A DNA stretch of 23,206 nt from Thecamonas trahens ATCC 50062. Taxonomy: Eukaryota; Apusozoa; Apusomonadida; Apusomonadidae. Both the position numbers and the translations under genes were made by a program. Location of the stretch: NCBI RefSeq assembly GCF_000142905.1, contig NW_013657656.1, positions 258,552 through 281,757 of the forward strand, given 5' to 3'. The notes below the pieces were generated by a model, which ran no database searches, was not told where the DNA came from, and saw nothing but the letters and a program-made list of their open reading frames with translations. Shown here piece by piece: positions 1-7,633 of the stretch. Positions within the stretch are counted from its first letter, which is position 1, and every line of letters starts with the position of its first letter.

Positions 1-369
1 CCCGCGCTCGACCCGACTATCGCTAGTGCCTCGCCGCTGCGATCCGCCCCTCCTTGTTGTTTTTTTTAGATCGAAGTGTGCTCCACGCGTTAAGTTGGAA
101 GTGGTGGGGGTGGGTGAGGTGCTGGTGCTGGTGCTGGGCGGGGGAGGCGCTCGCGCTTGCCTCTAACTAGCCTGAGGGGGCAGGCACCACACATAGCATC
201 CGCTCGGCTGTCCGAGTGACGGTGGCGGGTGCGATATGGACTGGGATCGAACATCATTGGATGCTGTGTGGCCATAGTCGTTCGTTCAGGGGCTTGGTGG
301 TGGCTACTGGCGGGGGTTGGGGCTGCTGACGGTGGCATTCGTCTCTCTGCTCAGCTTGGGGACTGCGAC
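1..369. other. 5' flank of the JmjC gene, no gene recognised
   Basis: This stretch holds no ORF that resembles a protein. It contains a run of eight T at about 59-67 and a short GGTGCT/GGTGCTG microsatellite around 118-138. The reading frame of the downstream JmjC gene is open back to an ATG at 229, but the 47 extra residues are poor in recognisable character. I treat the region as the upstream flank and 5' UTR of the gene starting at 370. Confidence 0.5.
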
Positions 370-1854
370 ATGCCCTCGCCAACCACGACTGTATTGGCAC
401 TTGCTGCACTGCTGGTGGCGGTGTATGTGGCACAGTGGTCACCAGTGCCTTGTGTACTCCATCCCCATGCCGCCGCAACGGTCTCGGCCATGATTGCCCT
501 CGCCGAGTCGGAGTCTCTGCCGCTGTACAGCTCGTTTGCCGAGGCGAACGAGGCTGGCCTGCCTGGGAGAATCAATGTTTCTGTCCTGGCGGAGAGCAAG
601 GTGCTGGAGCGGTTGCAGGCTATCTACGATCCACCCTTTGGCCTCGTCGACATCAAGATCCAAGCCTACCGCGACTCGCCGGTCTTTGTCTTTGCCCACG
701 GCTCGGACGGCGATCGGACGGCGCCTCGGCCCATGGCCATGCTGGATGATGTCATGGCCGCCCACGCTCCGCGGACCTTCTCGTTCAAGTCGGTAGCCGG
801 CAAGGTGCTGGGCGATGCAATCAAGAGCGGGTGCGGGAAGAGCGCCGACGGCGAGTATGTCTACCACGCGACGTCGATTGTCAACTCGCCAGTCCATGGC
901 CTGCAGTTGGCGCACATATTGGATGTACTTGGGGGCTCCTTCGCTCCGCTCGTCTCCAACTCGCCGCGCATGCCGCATGTCCAAGTCTGGGCTGGTGGCA
1001 TTGGCTCGGTCTCACACACCCACATTGACGACTACGCCAACGCGTACATCCAGATCTCTGGCTCCAAGTCCGTGCTCCTCTCGCCGCCGGCCGCCCACAC
1101 TGTGCTCCACACCTTTCCTTACCTCCATCCCGGCCACCTGCAGTCGCAGGTCTTCCTCCACCTCCCACACAACGAGACACTTCTTCCGCACTTTGATCCT
1201 GCCCGCCGCATTCCGGGCTCGGTATTGGCCAACGTCAGCGCTGGCGATGTGCTGTTCATCCCGCCGCTCTGGTTCCACACCGTTGTCGCAACCTCGGTCG
1301 ACTCGATCTCGCTCTCGGTCTGGTCGCCATCGCCGCCATCGGCTGCGGTCAACAGGGTTCTCGCCCGCGACTTTCCGCTCTGGGACGCCGACCACTACGA
1401 CCGCGACTCGCGGCTGGCCTTTGCGCTCGACCTCCTGGGACCGATTGTCGACGCTGCCCTCGTTGGCAACGGGTATGACTCGCGCGCCCAAGTCTACACC
1501 GCTCTGCTTGAAGAACGGTACGCTCCGCTCCTTGCTCAGGGCATGACCTCGCTACTTCCTGTCGACGACGCCGAGCTCGGCCGCTGCGGCTTTGCGGCGC
1601 ACAAGGTTGCGGAACGAGGCGCCGCCGCCCGTGCTGCAGCCAACGAGCTCCCGCTCGAATCGGAGGACGCCGATTATGCTGAACGCGCCAACGCCGCCCT
1701 CGCCAGCGTCGACGATGTTTCTGGCGCCCGCACCCTCTACACTTTCAACATCATTGAGCGAGTGCTCGAGGCTGCGGGTGGCGTCGACATCGTCGCCGCC
1801 GTCCTGCGCGACAACGGAGACCCGAGCTGCATCCAAGCTCAGCGAAAGGCGTAG
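370..1854 (+). CDS. JmjC / cupin-8 domain protein with N-terminal signal or signal-anchor (probable Fe(II)/2-oxoglutarate oxygenase)
   Basis: Predicted 494 residues. The domain spans about residues 195-330 and carries the Fe(II)-binding triad expected of JmjC/cupin-8 hydroxylases: H218-x-D220 (in SHTHIDDYAN) and a distal H303 (in LWFHTV). A GSKSVLLSPP strand fits the usual cosubstrate-side segment. Such enzymes hydroxylate or demethylate protein substrates using 2-oxoglutarate and O2; the substrate here cannot be read from sequence. I chose the ATG at 370 because it places a hydrophobic stretch (VLALAALLVAVYVA) at residues 8-21, like a signal peptide or type II anchor. Three N-glycosylation sequons (INVS, HNET, ANVS) also fit the secretory route, so an ER-luminal role comparable to JMJD8 is plausible (inference). 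An in-frame ATG at 229 would bury this hydrophobic stretch and is less likely. The last 16 bases overlap the 3' end of the RCC1-like gene on the other strand. Confidence 0.85.
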   Translation: MPSPTTTVLALAALLVAVYVAQWSPVPCVLHPHAAATVSAMIALAESESLPLYSSFAEANEAGLPGRINVSVLAESKVLERLQAIYDPPFGLVDIKIQAYRDSPVFVFAHGSDGDRTAPRPMAMLDDVMAAHAPRTFSFKSVAGKVLGDAIKSGCGKSADGEYVYHATSIVNSPVHGLQLAHILDVLGGSFAPLVSNSPRMPHVQVWAGGIGSVSHTHIDDYANAYIQISGSKSVLLSPPAAHTVLHTFPYLHPGHLQSQVFLHLPHNETLLPHFDPARRIPGSVLANVSAGDVLFIPPLWFHTVVATSVDSISLSVWSPSPPSAAVNRVLARDFPLWDADHYDRDSRLAFALDLLGPIVDAALVGNGYDSRAQVYTALLEERYAPLLAQGMTSLLPVDDAELGRCGFAAHKVAERGAAARAAANELPLESEDADYAERANAALASVDDVSGARTLYTFNIIERVLEAAGGVDIVAAVLRDNGDPSCIQAQRKA

Positions 1855-2983
1855 CTCGAGCCCGGCCCGGCGGCAACCCGCGCCACGCCACACCCGTCGA
1901 GCTCGCCGAGCACGATGGGAGTTGCGGCGTCGTCGGTCGTCCCGCTCCCAACCTGCCCGTGCTCGCCCCAGCCCCAGCTGCAGACCGCACCCTCGGCAGT
2001 GAGGGCAACTACGTGCTCAGAGCCCGCGGCGATTGAGACGACGTCGCCGGGTAGTGGGAGCGAGACAAGGCTGGTGGCGCCACTTCGGGGAGTCGTGTCG
2101 AGCAGGACGCCGCGGCTGTTGGATCCAGCAGCCGACACTGCGCCGCTCGGAGCGTGCACAAGACTAAACGACCAGCCGGCGTGGACTGAGCGGAGCGGCC
2201 CAGTGCCAGGCAGCTCGCCAGCTACAGGTGTAAAAGTGGGAACGATCTTGTCCGCGCACTCTCCTACACCAAGTGTGCCGTGCGCAGCGGCGCCGCAAGC
2301 AAGCACACGCCCGTCGGCGAGCGCAAGCGTCGACGTCTTGTAGCCGCAGGCCACGCTTACTGCATCGCCGATGCCGCCAACCTGCTCTGGCGTGCAGACG
2401 AGCACCTTGCGCCCGGTGCGGTGGCTGTCAAGCACGTCAGCGGGAAGGCCGAGCTGGCCAAACTTGCCATCGCCCCATGCGTAGACCTCGCCGGCATCGG
2501 TGACCGCCATCGAGTGGCGCATGCCGGCGCTGCAAGCCACAGCCACGCGGCCTGGACCAAAGCCCGAGACTAGGCCCGGCCCGAGGCCGTCCGGCCCGGT
2601 ACCGAGCTGGCCAAAGGCATTGGCACCAGTGCCGTAGATTGCGCCTGACGCCGTAACCACCAGGCTGTGCTCCCAGCCAGCTGCCACGCCCACCGCCCGC
2701 TCGCCGCCGAGCGCCTCCATCAGCGCAGCGAGCACTGTCATCTCTGTTCGCGATCCATCGCCGCCGAGCTGGCCGACGGCATCGTCGCCGCACCCAACAA
2801 GCGTGCCGTCGGCGAGGAGCACAACTAGGTGGCCGGCTCCGGCAGCGACGTCGACGACGTCAGCAACAGCCTCATGCGGTAGGCGCACCTCGACTGGAGC
2901 GAGACGGTCGTCGCAGTCGCCTGTGCCAAGCTGTCCGTGCGAGTTGGCCCCCACGCCCACATCGTCTTGCCGTCACCTGCCAT
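1839..2983 (-). CDS. RCC1-like seven-repeat beta-propeller protein, with an apparent one-base frame break near the start
   Basis: The open frame from about 2960 down to the TGA at 1839-1841 encodes seven RCC1-type repeats, seen as recurring units such as ANSHGQLGTGD, GANAFGQLGTG, VYAWGDGKFGQLG, ACGAAAHGTLGVG and CSWGWGEHGQVGSG. That number suits one complete propeller. RCC1-family propellers serve as Ran exchange factors or as protein-binding scaffolds; nothing here singles out Ran, so only the fold is claimed. The open frame has no ATG: a TGA lies in frame at 2973-2975. The ATG at 2981-2983 opens another frame reading MAGDGKTMWAWG, which is exactly how the first RCC1 blade should begin, and this meets the GANSHGQLG frame at the C5 run at 2948-2952. 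One missing base there would join them into about 381 residues. Alternatives are ribosomal frameshifting or an unseen upstream exon. The 3' end overlaps the JmjC gene. Confidence 0.8.
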
Positions 2984-3356
2984 TCACGCGAGCAGACGCA
3001 GATGAGTGTCCATCCGCAGGCAAACCCGCCCAGCCTGCAGCAGCTCCAGCCGCAACCAACCCAGCCGCACAGCCGCTGAGCTACACAGCCCATGCCGTTG
3101 CCATCGTACTGCATGTTCACCTCCTCCCATCCTCCCCATCCCCACCACTGCAGGAAATCAGACCAGAGTCAATCAGCCAGACCCTTTGTGCTTCCAATCG
3201 ATGTCATTGATGGCTGGCTCGCTGGCTCGCTGGCTCGCTGGCTGGCTGGCTGGCTCGCTGGCTCGCTGGCTCGCTGGCTAGCCGCTCCCCCCCCAGACTC
3301 GCCCACCAACGGCAAATCTTCCCACCCAACTACGTTACATACACCAGCAGCACATC
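2984..3356. promoter_or_regulatory. Divergent spacer between the RCC1-like gene and tropomyosin
   Basis: These 373 bases separate two genes transcribed away from each other, so they must hold both promoters. CCAAT-like elements are visible (CAATCAG near 3170 and CCAATCG near 3194), followed by a CTGGCTCG repeat tract. I see no TATA box that I would defend and no coding exon. Confidence 0.5.
3211..3283. repeat. CTGGCTCG / GGCT microsatellite
   Basis: A tract built from the octamer CTGGCTCG, interrupted in the middle by plain CTGG/GGCT tetramers. The arrangement is octamers, then tetramers, then octamers again, and it lies about 75 bases upstream of the tropomyosin ATG. The mixed 4- and 8-base period suggests replication slippage. 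It is likely polymorphic and sits in the tropomyosin promoter or 5' UTR. Confidence 0.9.
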
Positions 3357-4403
3357 ATGGAGAAGGTTCGGGCCCAGATGGCCAAGTGGCGCGAGGAGGT
3401 CGAGACGGCCAACGACCGCATCGAGGAGCTGGAGGCACAGGTCAAGGTATGCTTCTTCCCCAACTCTCAATCCCCCATCCCTCACCCTCTTCATCTCCAT
3501 CCTCCCCTCCTCCCTCTCGTCCACAATGCGCGTGCCGCCTGTCCCTTTCCCAAAAACTTTGCTCCTTCGCTGCCTTTCACCAGAAACACAGCCAGGCACC
3601 CTGCTCGGCCTAGCCCCGTGCCACCATCCACGCCATACTCGCCACCGCCCGCCCTCCCCACCAACCACACACCGTGCCCACACACATTATCTTCCCCTCT
3701 ATTTCCTCCCCTCCTCCCTCCACAGCCGCCTTCTTTCCCCCACCCCACCCCCCCCCCCCCCCCGCGTCCCCTCGCATCTTTCGTTATGTTTTGTCATGTC
3801 ATGTCGCATTGAACGGCAAAGAAAGAGACCAAGACCAGACCCCCCTACATACTCACGCACACACGTATATTCTCTGTTTAGTCTGTGAGCGAGGAGAAGG
3901 AGGCTGCGCTCGCCGAGGCGGAGGACGCCCGCCGCAAGCTGCAGCTTTCGCAGGACGAGGCTGAGTCGCTCGAGGCCCGCCTCGCCGAGGCTGAGGACAA
4001 GGCTGCCAAGGCTGTCGAGCGTGCCGACCAGGCCGAACAGGCCCGGTCGTCGGCTGAGAACCAGCTGGCGCTTGCCGACGAACAGGGCGGCGATGTCGGC
4101 GAGCAGCTGGCCGCGCAGCGTGACGCTGCTCAGGCCGCCGAGGCCCACGCCGAGGACCTCGAGCGCAAGCTGCGCCGTGCCGAGGAGCAGATCGAGGAGC
4201 TCGAGAACCAGGTCGAGGATCTGTCCAAGGTCAAGGATGACCACCACGAGGCCGACATGCGCGCAGAGAACGCCGAACGCAAGATCAAGGATCTCGAGAC
4301 CCAGCTCGAGGAGATGGAGGAGAAGGTTGCCGAGGAGAAGGCCAACGCCGAGAAGGCCAAGAACGACCTTGCCGAGACCCTCCGCGAGCTCGGCATCGAG
4401 TAA
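3357..4403 (+). CDS. Tropomyosin (two exons: 3357-3446 and 3882-4403)
   Basis: Joining 3357-3446 to 3882-4403 gives 203 residues, nearly all one uninterrupted, charged, heptad-rich coiled coil. The first exon begins MEKVRAQMAKWREEVE, matching the start of fungal tropomyosins (Met-acidic-Lys-Leu/Ile/Val-Arg). The C-terminal third carries the family's A-E-x-x-E-R-K-I-x-x-L-E segment (ADMRAENAERKIKDLE). Length is close to the short fungal tropomyosins. Known role: head-to-tail polymers along actin filaments that control formin, myosin and cofilin access; cytoplasmic. The intron (3447-3881) has a GTATGC donor and a TTTAG acceptor and interrupts in phase 0 after codon 30. The second-exon frame is open on both sides, which is why the splice is needed for the N-terminus. 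Other long coiled coils could look alike, but the matching first 16 residues and the C-terminal signature make tropomyosin the best call. Confidence 0.82.
3447..3881 (+). other. Intron of the tropomyosin gene
   Basis: A 435-base GT-AG intron in phase 0. The donor is AAG|GTATGC and the acceptor is CTGTTTAG|TCT. It is pyrimidine-rich on the coding strand and contains a C16 run. It is much more AT- and C-rich than the flanking exons, and no conserved coding frame is visible inside. It is the only intron in the window I can define with confidence. Confidence 0.85.
3748..3763 (+). repeat. C16 homopolymer in the tropomyosin intron
   Basis: Sixteen consecutive C, preceded by CACCCCA, so the whole patch is C-rich. 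It lies about 120 bases before the intron's 3' end. A comparable C19 run occurs upstream of the NFX1 gene. Confidence 0.95.
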
Positions 4404-4692
4404 CTCTCGTTGCCCTGCCGTGCGCATACTGCACCCCATGGACCCTTCCCCATTTCCCCTCCTTGTCGAGCTTAAATCCATCACCTATTCCTACGCTCTA
4501 CCGCCACCGCTTGCCCTTTGTTGTCATCAGGGCTCTGAACCCTCGTTCCGTCCAGCCACCGCATGTGCCACGTGTGAGCTGGTCAGGTCTCGTCAGCCTC
4601 TGCCCCCACCCCCACCCTCCCACCCACCCACCCACCCCCAAGCTCCCACCACTGCACACACCTCCCTCCCTCACTCACCCTTTCTGCACTCT
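4404..4692 (+). other. Spacer between tropomyosin and Sec12
   Basis: This stretch carries the 3' UTR of tropomyosin and the promoter or 5' UTR of the Sec12 gene. It has a CCCACC-type pyrimidine-rich tract at about 4602-4680. The segment ending TCTGTAG at 4702 resembles a splice acceptor, so a short 5' exon of Sec12 hidden here cannot be excluded. Confidence 0.5.
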
Positions 4693-6066
4693 ATGTCTGT
4701 AGCCGACCTCGGCGTCCCGCTCTATGCCGTCGTCCGCACGACCGGCAACATGGTGTTTGCTGCCGGAGGCGGCGGCGGGTCGGCGACGGGCGTGCCCAAC
4801 ACCATTGCCGCCTGCTCGCTCTCATCATCCGGCCGCATTTCGCTTGACTCGCTGACCTCGACACACCCGCATGCTGTCATGACCCTCGCTGCCGCACCGA
4901 CAGCTGGCGTCCTCCTTGCCGCCGAGGAGGAGGCCATCGGCGTCTACGACATCGCCCACCTTCTGCCCAAGGGCACCCTGGCTGGCGCACCCGCAAGAGC
5001 CGCTGCTGCTCCCGCAGCAGCCGCACCCGCGGCCTCCTCGCCGTCGACATCAAAGGCATCGTCGGCGTCGGCGTCGACATCAACAGAGCCTGCGACGGCT
5101 GCGTCGGGCGCATCAGACGAGTCTGATGCGCCCAAGAATGCGTCCGATGGTGACGACGCTGCACCCGGCACTGCCCTCGGCCTCACAAAGATTGCCGAGT
5201 GGAAGGCTGACCTGAGCAAGGACGAGCCGCGAGTTCGCAAGGTTGTTGTTGCTGATGCTGCCCGGCTGGTGGCCACAACCGGCTCCGAGGGCCGCATCCG
5301 GGTGTGGAAGCTGGAGCACCCTGAGTACACGCGGGTCCACACCCTTACTGGCCACACCGGCGTTGTCCGTGACCTCGCCTTCAACATGTACGCCTCGCGC
5401 ATCGCATCAGTCTCGCAGCAGGACGGAACGCTCAAGATCTGGAACGTCTCGATGGGCTCGCTCATCCGCTCGGTCGCGGTCGAAACCGTCGCCGCCGCCA
5501 TCGAAGGCGCCCTCGACTCGGGCCCCATGTCCGCCGTCCGCTCGGCTGTTGGCGGCTCGCCCGGTCGCGCCAAGGCGGGCTCCAAATCACGCCTCTCGTT
5601 CCGCACCGTCTTCTACAACCGCTCCTCAAACCGCCAGTGCCTCATCCTCGGCCTCACCGGCAAGATTGCCGGTGCCTCGGAGCCGTCGTCGCACGTCGCT
5701 GTCATCGATGCAGAGACCGGCGCCGTCGTCACCACCCTCAAGGTTGCCGATGAGCCCATGACCGCCATGGCCTACGCCGACGATGGCTCGCTGCTCGGCA
5801 TCGCCACCGGCGAGCGCGTCTACATTGTCCAAGTCTCGGCCTCGCCTTCGGGCCTGCTGCGCCTCGCCCACTTTGTCTCGGTCACCCCACACCCGCTGCT
5901 TGTCACCTCGCTCGCCTTTTCGTCCAACAACTCTCACGTGCTCACGGTCTCTGTTGATCGCACGCTCGTCGCCACACGCATCACCGGCTCCTCCCGCTCG
6001 CTCTTCCTCGTCATCGCCCTCTTCCTCGCCACCGCCGCTCTCTACTACTACTTTGTCCTCGCCTGA
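4693..6066 (+). CDS. SEC12: Sec12/PREB, Sar1 guanine-nucleotide exchange factor (ER membrane WD40 protein)
   Basis: Predicted 457 residues. Sec12 loads GTP on Sar1 at the ER membrane and so starts COPII coat assembly. The N-terminus carries the family's signature glycine loop and following segment (AAGGGGGSATGVPNT, about residues 22-36), which in Sec12 forms the potassium-binding K-loop that touches Sar1. WD40 strands follow, clearest at about residues 163-260 (SEGRIRVWKL, TGHTGVVRDLAF, DGTLKIWNV). An Ala/Ser-rich, then acidic, insertion lies at about residues 98-155. One hydrophobic segment ends the protein (residues about 436-456), leaving essentially no luminal tail, so the protein is tail-anchored with the propeller in the cytosol. 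The ATG at 4693 gives a natural start just before the first propeller strand. A splice acceptor at 4702 is the alternative. Confidence 0.9.
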   Translation: MSVADLGVPLYAVVRTTGNMVFAAGGGGGSATGVPNTIAACSLSSSGRISLDSLTSTHPHAVMTLAAAPTAGVLLAAEEEAIGVYDIAHLLPKGTLAGAPARAAAAPAAAAPAASSPSTSKASSASASTSTEPATAASGASDESDAPKNASDGDDAAPGTALGLTKIAEWKADLSKDEPRVRKVVVADAARLVATTGSEGRIRVWKLEHPEYTRVHTLTGHTGVVRDLAFNMYASRIASVSQQDGTLKIWNVSMGSLIRSVAVETVAAAIEGALDSGPMSAVRSAVGGSPGRAKAGSKSRLSFRTVFYNRSSNRQCLILGLTGKIAGASEPSSHVAVIDAETGAVVTTLKVADEPMTAMAYADDGSLLGIATGERVYIVQVSASPSGLLRLAHFVSVTPHPLLVTSLAFSSNNSHVLTVSVDRTLVATRITGSSRSLFLVIALFLATAALYYYFVLA

Positions 6067-6140
6067 TGCGGCGCCATCGCCCATAAAGTCACCGTATAGC
6101 CGCCTGTATCCGTATTGTAGCTGATGGCAGCTGTTTGCGC

Positions 6141-6148
6141 CCAATCAG
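6141..6148 (+). promoter_or_regulatory. CCAAT box, candidate NF-Y site
   Basis: CCAATCAG matches the preferred extended CCAAT box of NF-Y/HAP complexes. A second element in the opposite orientation (ATTGG, 6234-6238) lies about 90 bases downstream. Function is inferred from the motif alone, and the distance to the Dus4 ATG is about 300 bases. Confidence 0.3.
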
Positions 6149-6160
6149 CGCCACTGGTCC

Positions 6161-6207
6161 GTGGAAGCACTGCTCCTGCGTCTGCCTCCGCAGATGCGCG
6201 CTTCCAC
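6161..6207 (+). other. Inverted repeat able to form a two-part hairpin
   Basis: Outer arms GTGGAAGC (6161-6168) and GCTTCCAC (6200-6207) are perfectly complementary. Inner arms GCGTCTGC (6178-6185) and GCAGATGC (6190-6197) pair with one G.U in RNA and close a CTCC loop. An asymmetric internal loop of 9 against 2 bases lies between them. It sits about 95 bases after the Sec12 stop, so it could be a 3' UTR structure or part of an unannotated small RNA. Confidence 0.5.
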
Positions 6208-6448
6208 CTGGCAGAGCGGCCGGACACTTGGTCATTGGCGACAACTGTAGCTCGACGACGACAAGTCCGATTGACTCGACGACGGAACATTGCTTTGTTG
6301 CAGTACATCATGCTCCACCATCTTGACGCCCGAGCTCCATTCCGTAAACGCAATGAGCAAAGGAGGCATCATTGACAGCAGCGGCAGCTGGCGGCTGACG
6401 CCGGGCCGATAAGCGGCCACTCAACTTGACACCACTCGACCCGCGGCC

Positions 6449-7429
6449 ATGGCGACGAGCAAGCACGACCGGCTGATGGAGCTGTTTTCTGTGGCGCGGC
6501 GGGAGGAGCGACCTCTATACGTGCAGGCGCCCATGGTCCGGTACTCGAAGCTCCCATTCCGGCTGCTGGTGGCCGGGTATGGCACCGACGTGGTGTACAC
6601 GCCCATGATTGTCTCGGATGCCTTCCTCAAGTCCTCGCTCTCGCGCGACTGCGAGCTGATGACCTCGCCGGCAGAGACAGCGCCGCTGATTGTGCAGTTT
6701 GCGGCGGCAAACACCCGCCAGTTTGTCGATGCTTCGAGCATGGTCTCGCAGTACGTGAGTGGCGTCGATCTTAACTGCGGCTGTCCCCAGGGGTGGGCCA
6801 TGAGTGACGGACTCGGCTCGGCCCTCATTGCCAAGCCCGAGCTGGTCAAGGACATGATTGCCACCACGGTGGCCCAGGCCGAGTGTCCAGTAACCGTCAA
6901 GATCCGCCTCCGCGACACGCCCGAGGAGACCATCGAGCTGGTTCGTAGGCTCGAGGCTGCCGGCGCGGCATGGATCACCATCCACGGGCGGACGCCGGCA
7001 AACAAGCGCGGCGGCGACGTCGACTACGACGCCATCGCCCTCGCAGCCTCGGCCGTCGGCATCCCGGTCCTTGCCAACGGCGACATCAACTCGGTTGCCG
7101 ACGCCCATTCGGTTGCCGCCGCCACAGGCGTCGACGGCGTCATGTCTGCTCGCGGCCTCCTTGCCAACCCGGCCATGTTTGCCGGCTTGGACTACACCCC
7201 CATCGAAGCCGTCCGCGAGTACATCCGCCTTTCCCTCGCCTACTCGGAGAAGTTTGTCCGCGTCCGCTACCATGTCCTCACCATGACCAGCGCCATCCTC
7301 CCGCGCTGGGCCCGCTCTGCCCTCGCTGAAGTCCACACCGTCTCGGACATCTTTGACCTCTTCCTCTCGCGCTTCAACATCGACCTCTCGCCCGCTGCCG
7401 CCGATCCCACCAACTCTCCTGCTCCGTGA
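6449..7429 (+). CDS. DUS4: tRNA-dihydrouridine synthase, Dus4 type
   Basis: Predicted 326 residues, close to the family's usual length. The enzyme reduces uridine in the tRNA D-loop with FMN and NADPH; Dus4 enzymes act on U20a/U20b. The N-terminal strand AQ-APMVRYSKLPFR type segment (PMVRYSKLPFR, residues about 29-39) is the Dus4 form of the FMN-binding motif. NCGCPQGWAMSDGLGSAL follows, with the catalytic cysteine at C112. Also present are KIRLRD (about 151-156), HGRTPANK (the conserved His-Gly-Arg-Thr phosphate-contact segment) and ANGDINS plus GVMSARGLLANPAMF for the FMN phosphate site. The short helical domain follows to the C-terminus. The ATG at 6449 in GGCCATGG is the first in frame. 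No zinc-finger or dsRNA-binding extension is present, which separates it from Dus3 and Dus2. Same strand as its neighbours, but with its own spacers. Confidence 0.93.
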   Translation: MATSKHDRLMELFSVARREERPLYVQAPMVRYSKLPFRLLVAGYGTDVVYTPMIVSDAFLKSSLSRDCELMTSPAETAPLIVQFAAANTRQFVDASSMVSQYVSGVDLNCGCPQGWAMSDGLGSALIAKPELVKDMIATTVAQAECPVTVKIRLRDTPEETIELVRRLEAAGAAWITIHGRTPANKRGGDVDYDAIALAASAVGIPVLANGDINSVADAHSVAAATGVDGVMSARGLLANPAMFAGLDYTPIEAVREYIRLSLAYSEKFVRVRYHVLTMTSAILPRWARSALAEVHTVSDIFDLFLSRFNIDLSPAAADPTNSPAP

Positions 7430-7455
7430 TGCCCAGCTCGCTTTAGCGCTGGCCA

Positions 7456-7488
7456 CTGCAGCAGATCCCGCTGATGGGCCTGCTGCAG
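7456..7488 (+). other. Hairpin just after the Dus4 stop
   Basis: CTGCAGCAG at 7456-7464 and CTGCTGCAG at 7480-7488 are perfect 9-base complements around a 15-base loop. Inside the loop, CCC and GGG can pair further. It starts 27 bases after the Dus4 stop codon, so it probably lies in the 3' UTR. Confidence 0.55.
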
Positions 7489-7541
7489 CCGCCGAGCTCT
7501 TCGCCCGTGCCACATAACACCAACTCATGCGTCACCCCCAT

Positions 7542-7560
7542 CCCCCCCCCCCCCCCCCCC
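7542..7560 (+). repeat. C19 homopolymer upstream of the NFX1 gene
   Basis: Nineteen consecutive C, 74 bases before the ATG of the NFX1-type gene, in its promoter or 5' UTR. It is expected to be length-variable and error-prone in sequencing. Confidence 0.95.
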
Positions 7561-7633
7561 ACCGCATGTGACCCCTCCACACCGTGACTCGCTTTCGAGC
7601 CCATTGGAAGGTGAGCCAGACTCTCTCGAGCCA

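Larger units (their letters stand above)
6067..6448 (+). other. Spacer between Sec12 and Dus4, with paired CCAAT boxes and a hairpin
   Basis: No ORF here resembles a protein. The region holds the Sec12 3' UTR and the Dus4 promoter. CCAATCAG at 6141 and an inverted CCAAT (ATTGG) at 6234 flank a strong inverted repeat at 6161-6207. I see no TATA box and no AATAAA, only CATAAAG at about 6080. Confidence 0.5.

Noticed and set aside
1-70. A possible tRNA or other Pol III gene ending in the T8 run.
   Set aside because: No cloverleaf, acceptor stem or convincing T-loop could be built from the bases before the T run; the left part of the window is cut off.
229-369. N-terminal extension of the JmjC protein from an ATG at 229.
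   Set aside because: The 47 extra residues would bury the hydrophobic signal segment that begins just after the ATG at 370, and they show no family character.
3447-3881. Coding frames through the tropomyosin intron (Pro/Ser/His-rich).
   Set aside because: They are pyrimidine-tract translations, and the flanking GTATGC and TTTAG sites join two coiled-coil exons in frame.
4574-4702. A Sec12 5' intron using GTGAGC at 4574 and TAG at 4702 with an ATG at 4563.
   Set aside because: The joined frame does not enter the Sec12 reading frame, whereas the ATG at 4693 gives a natural N-terminus without splicing.
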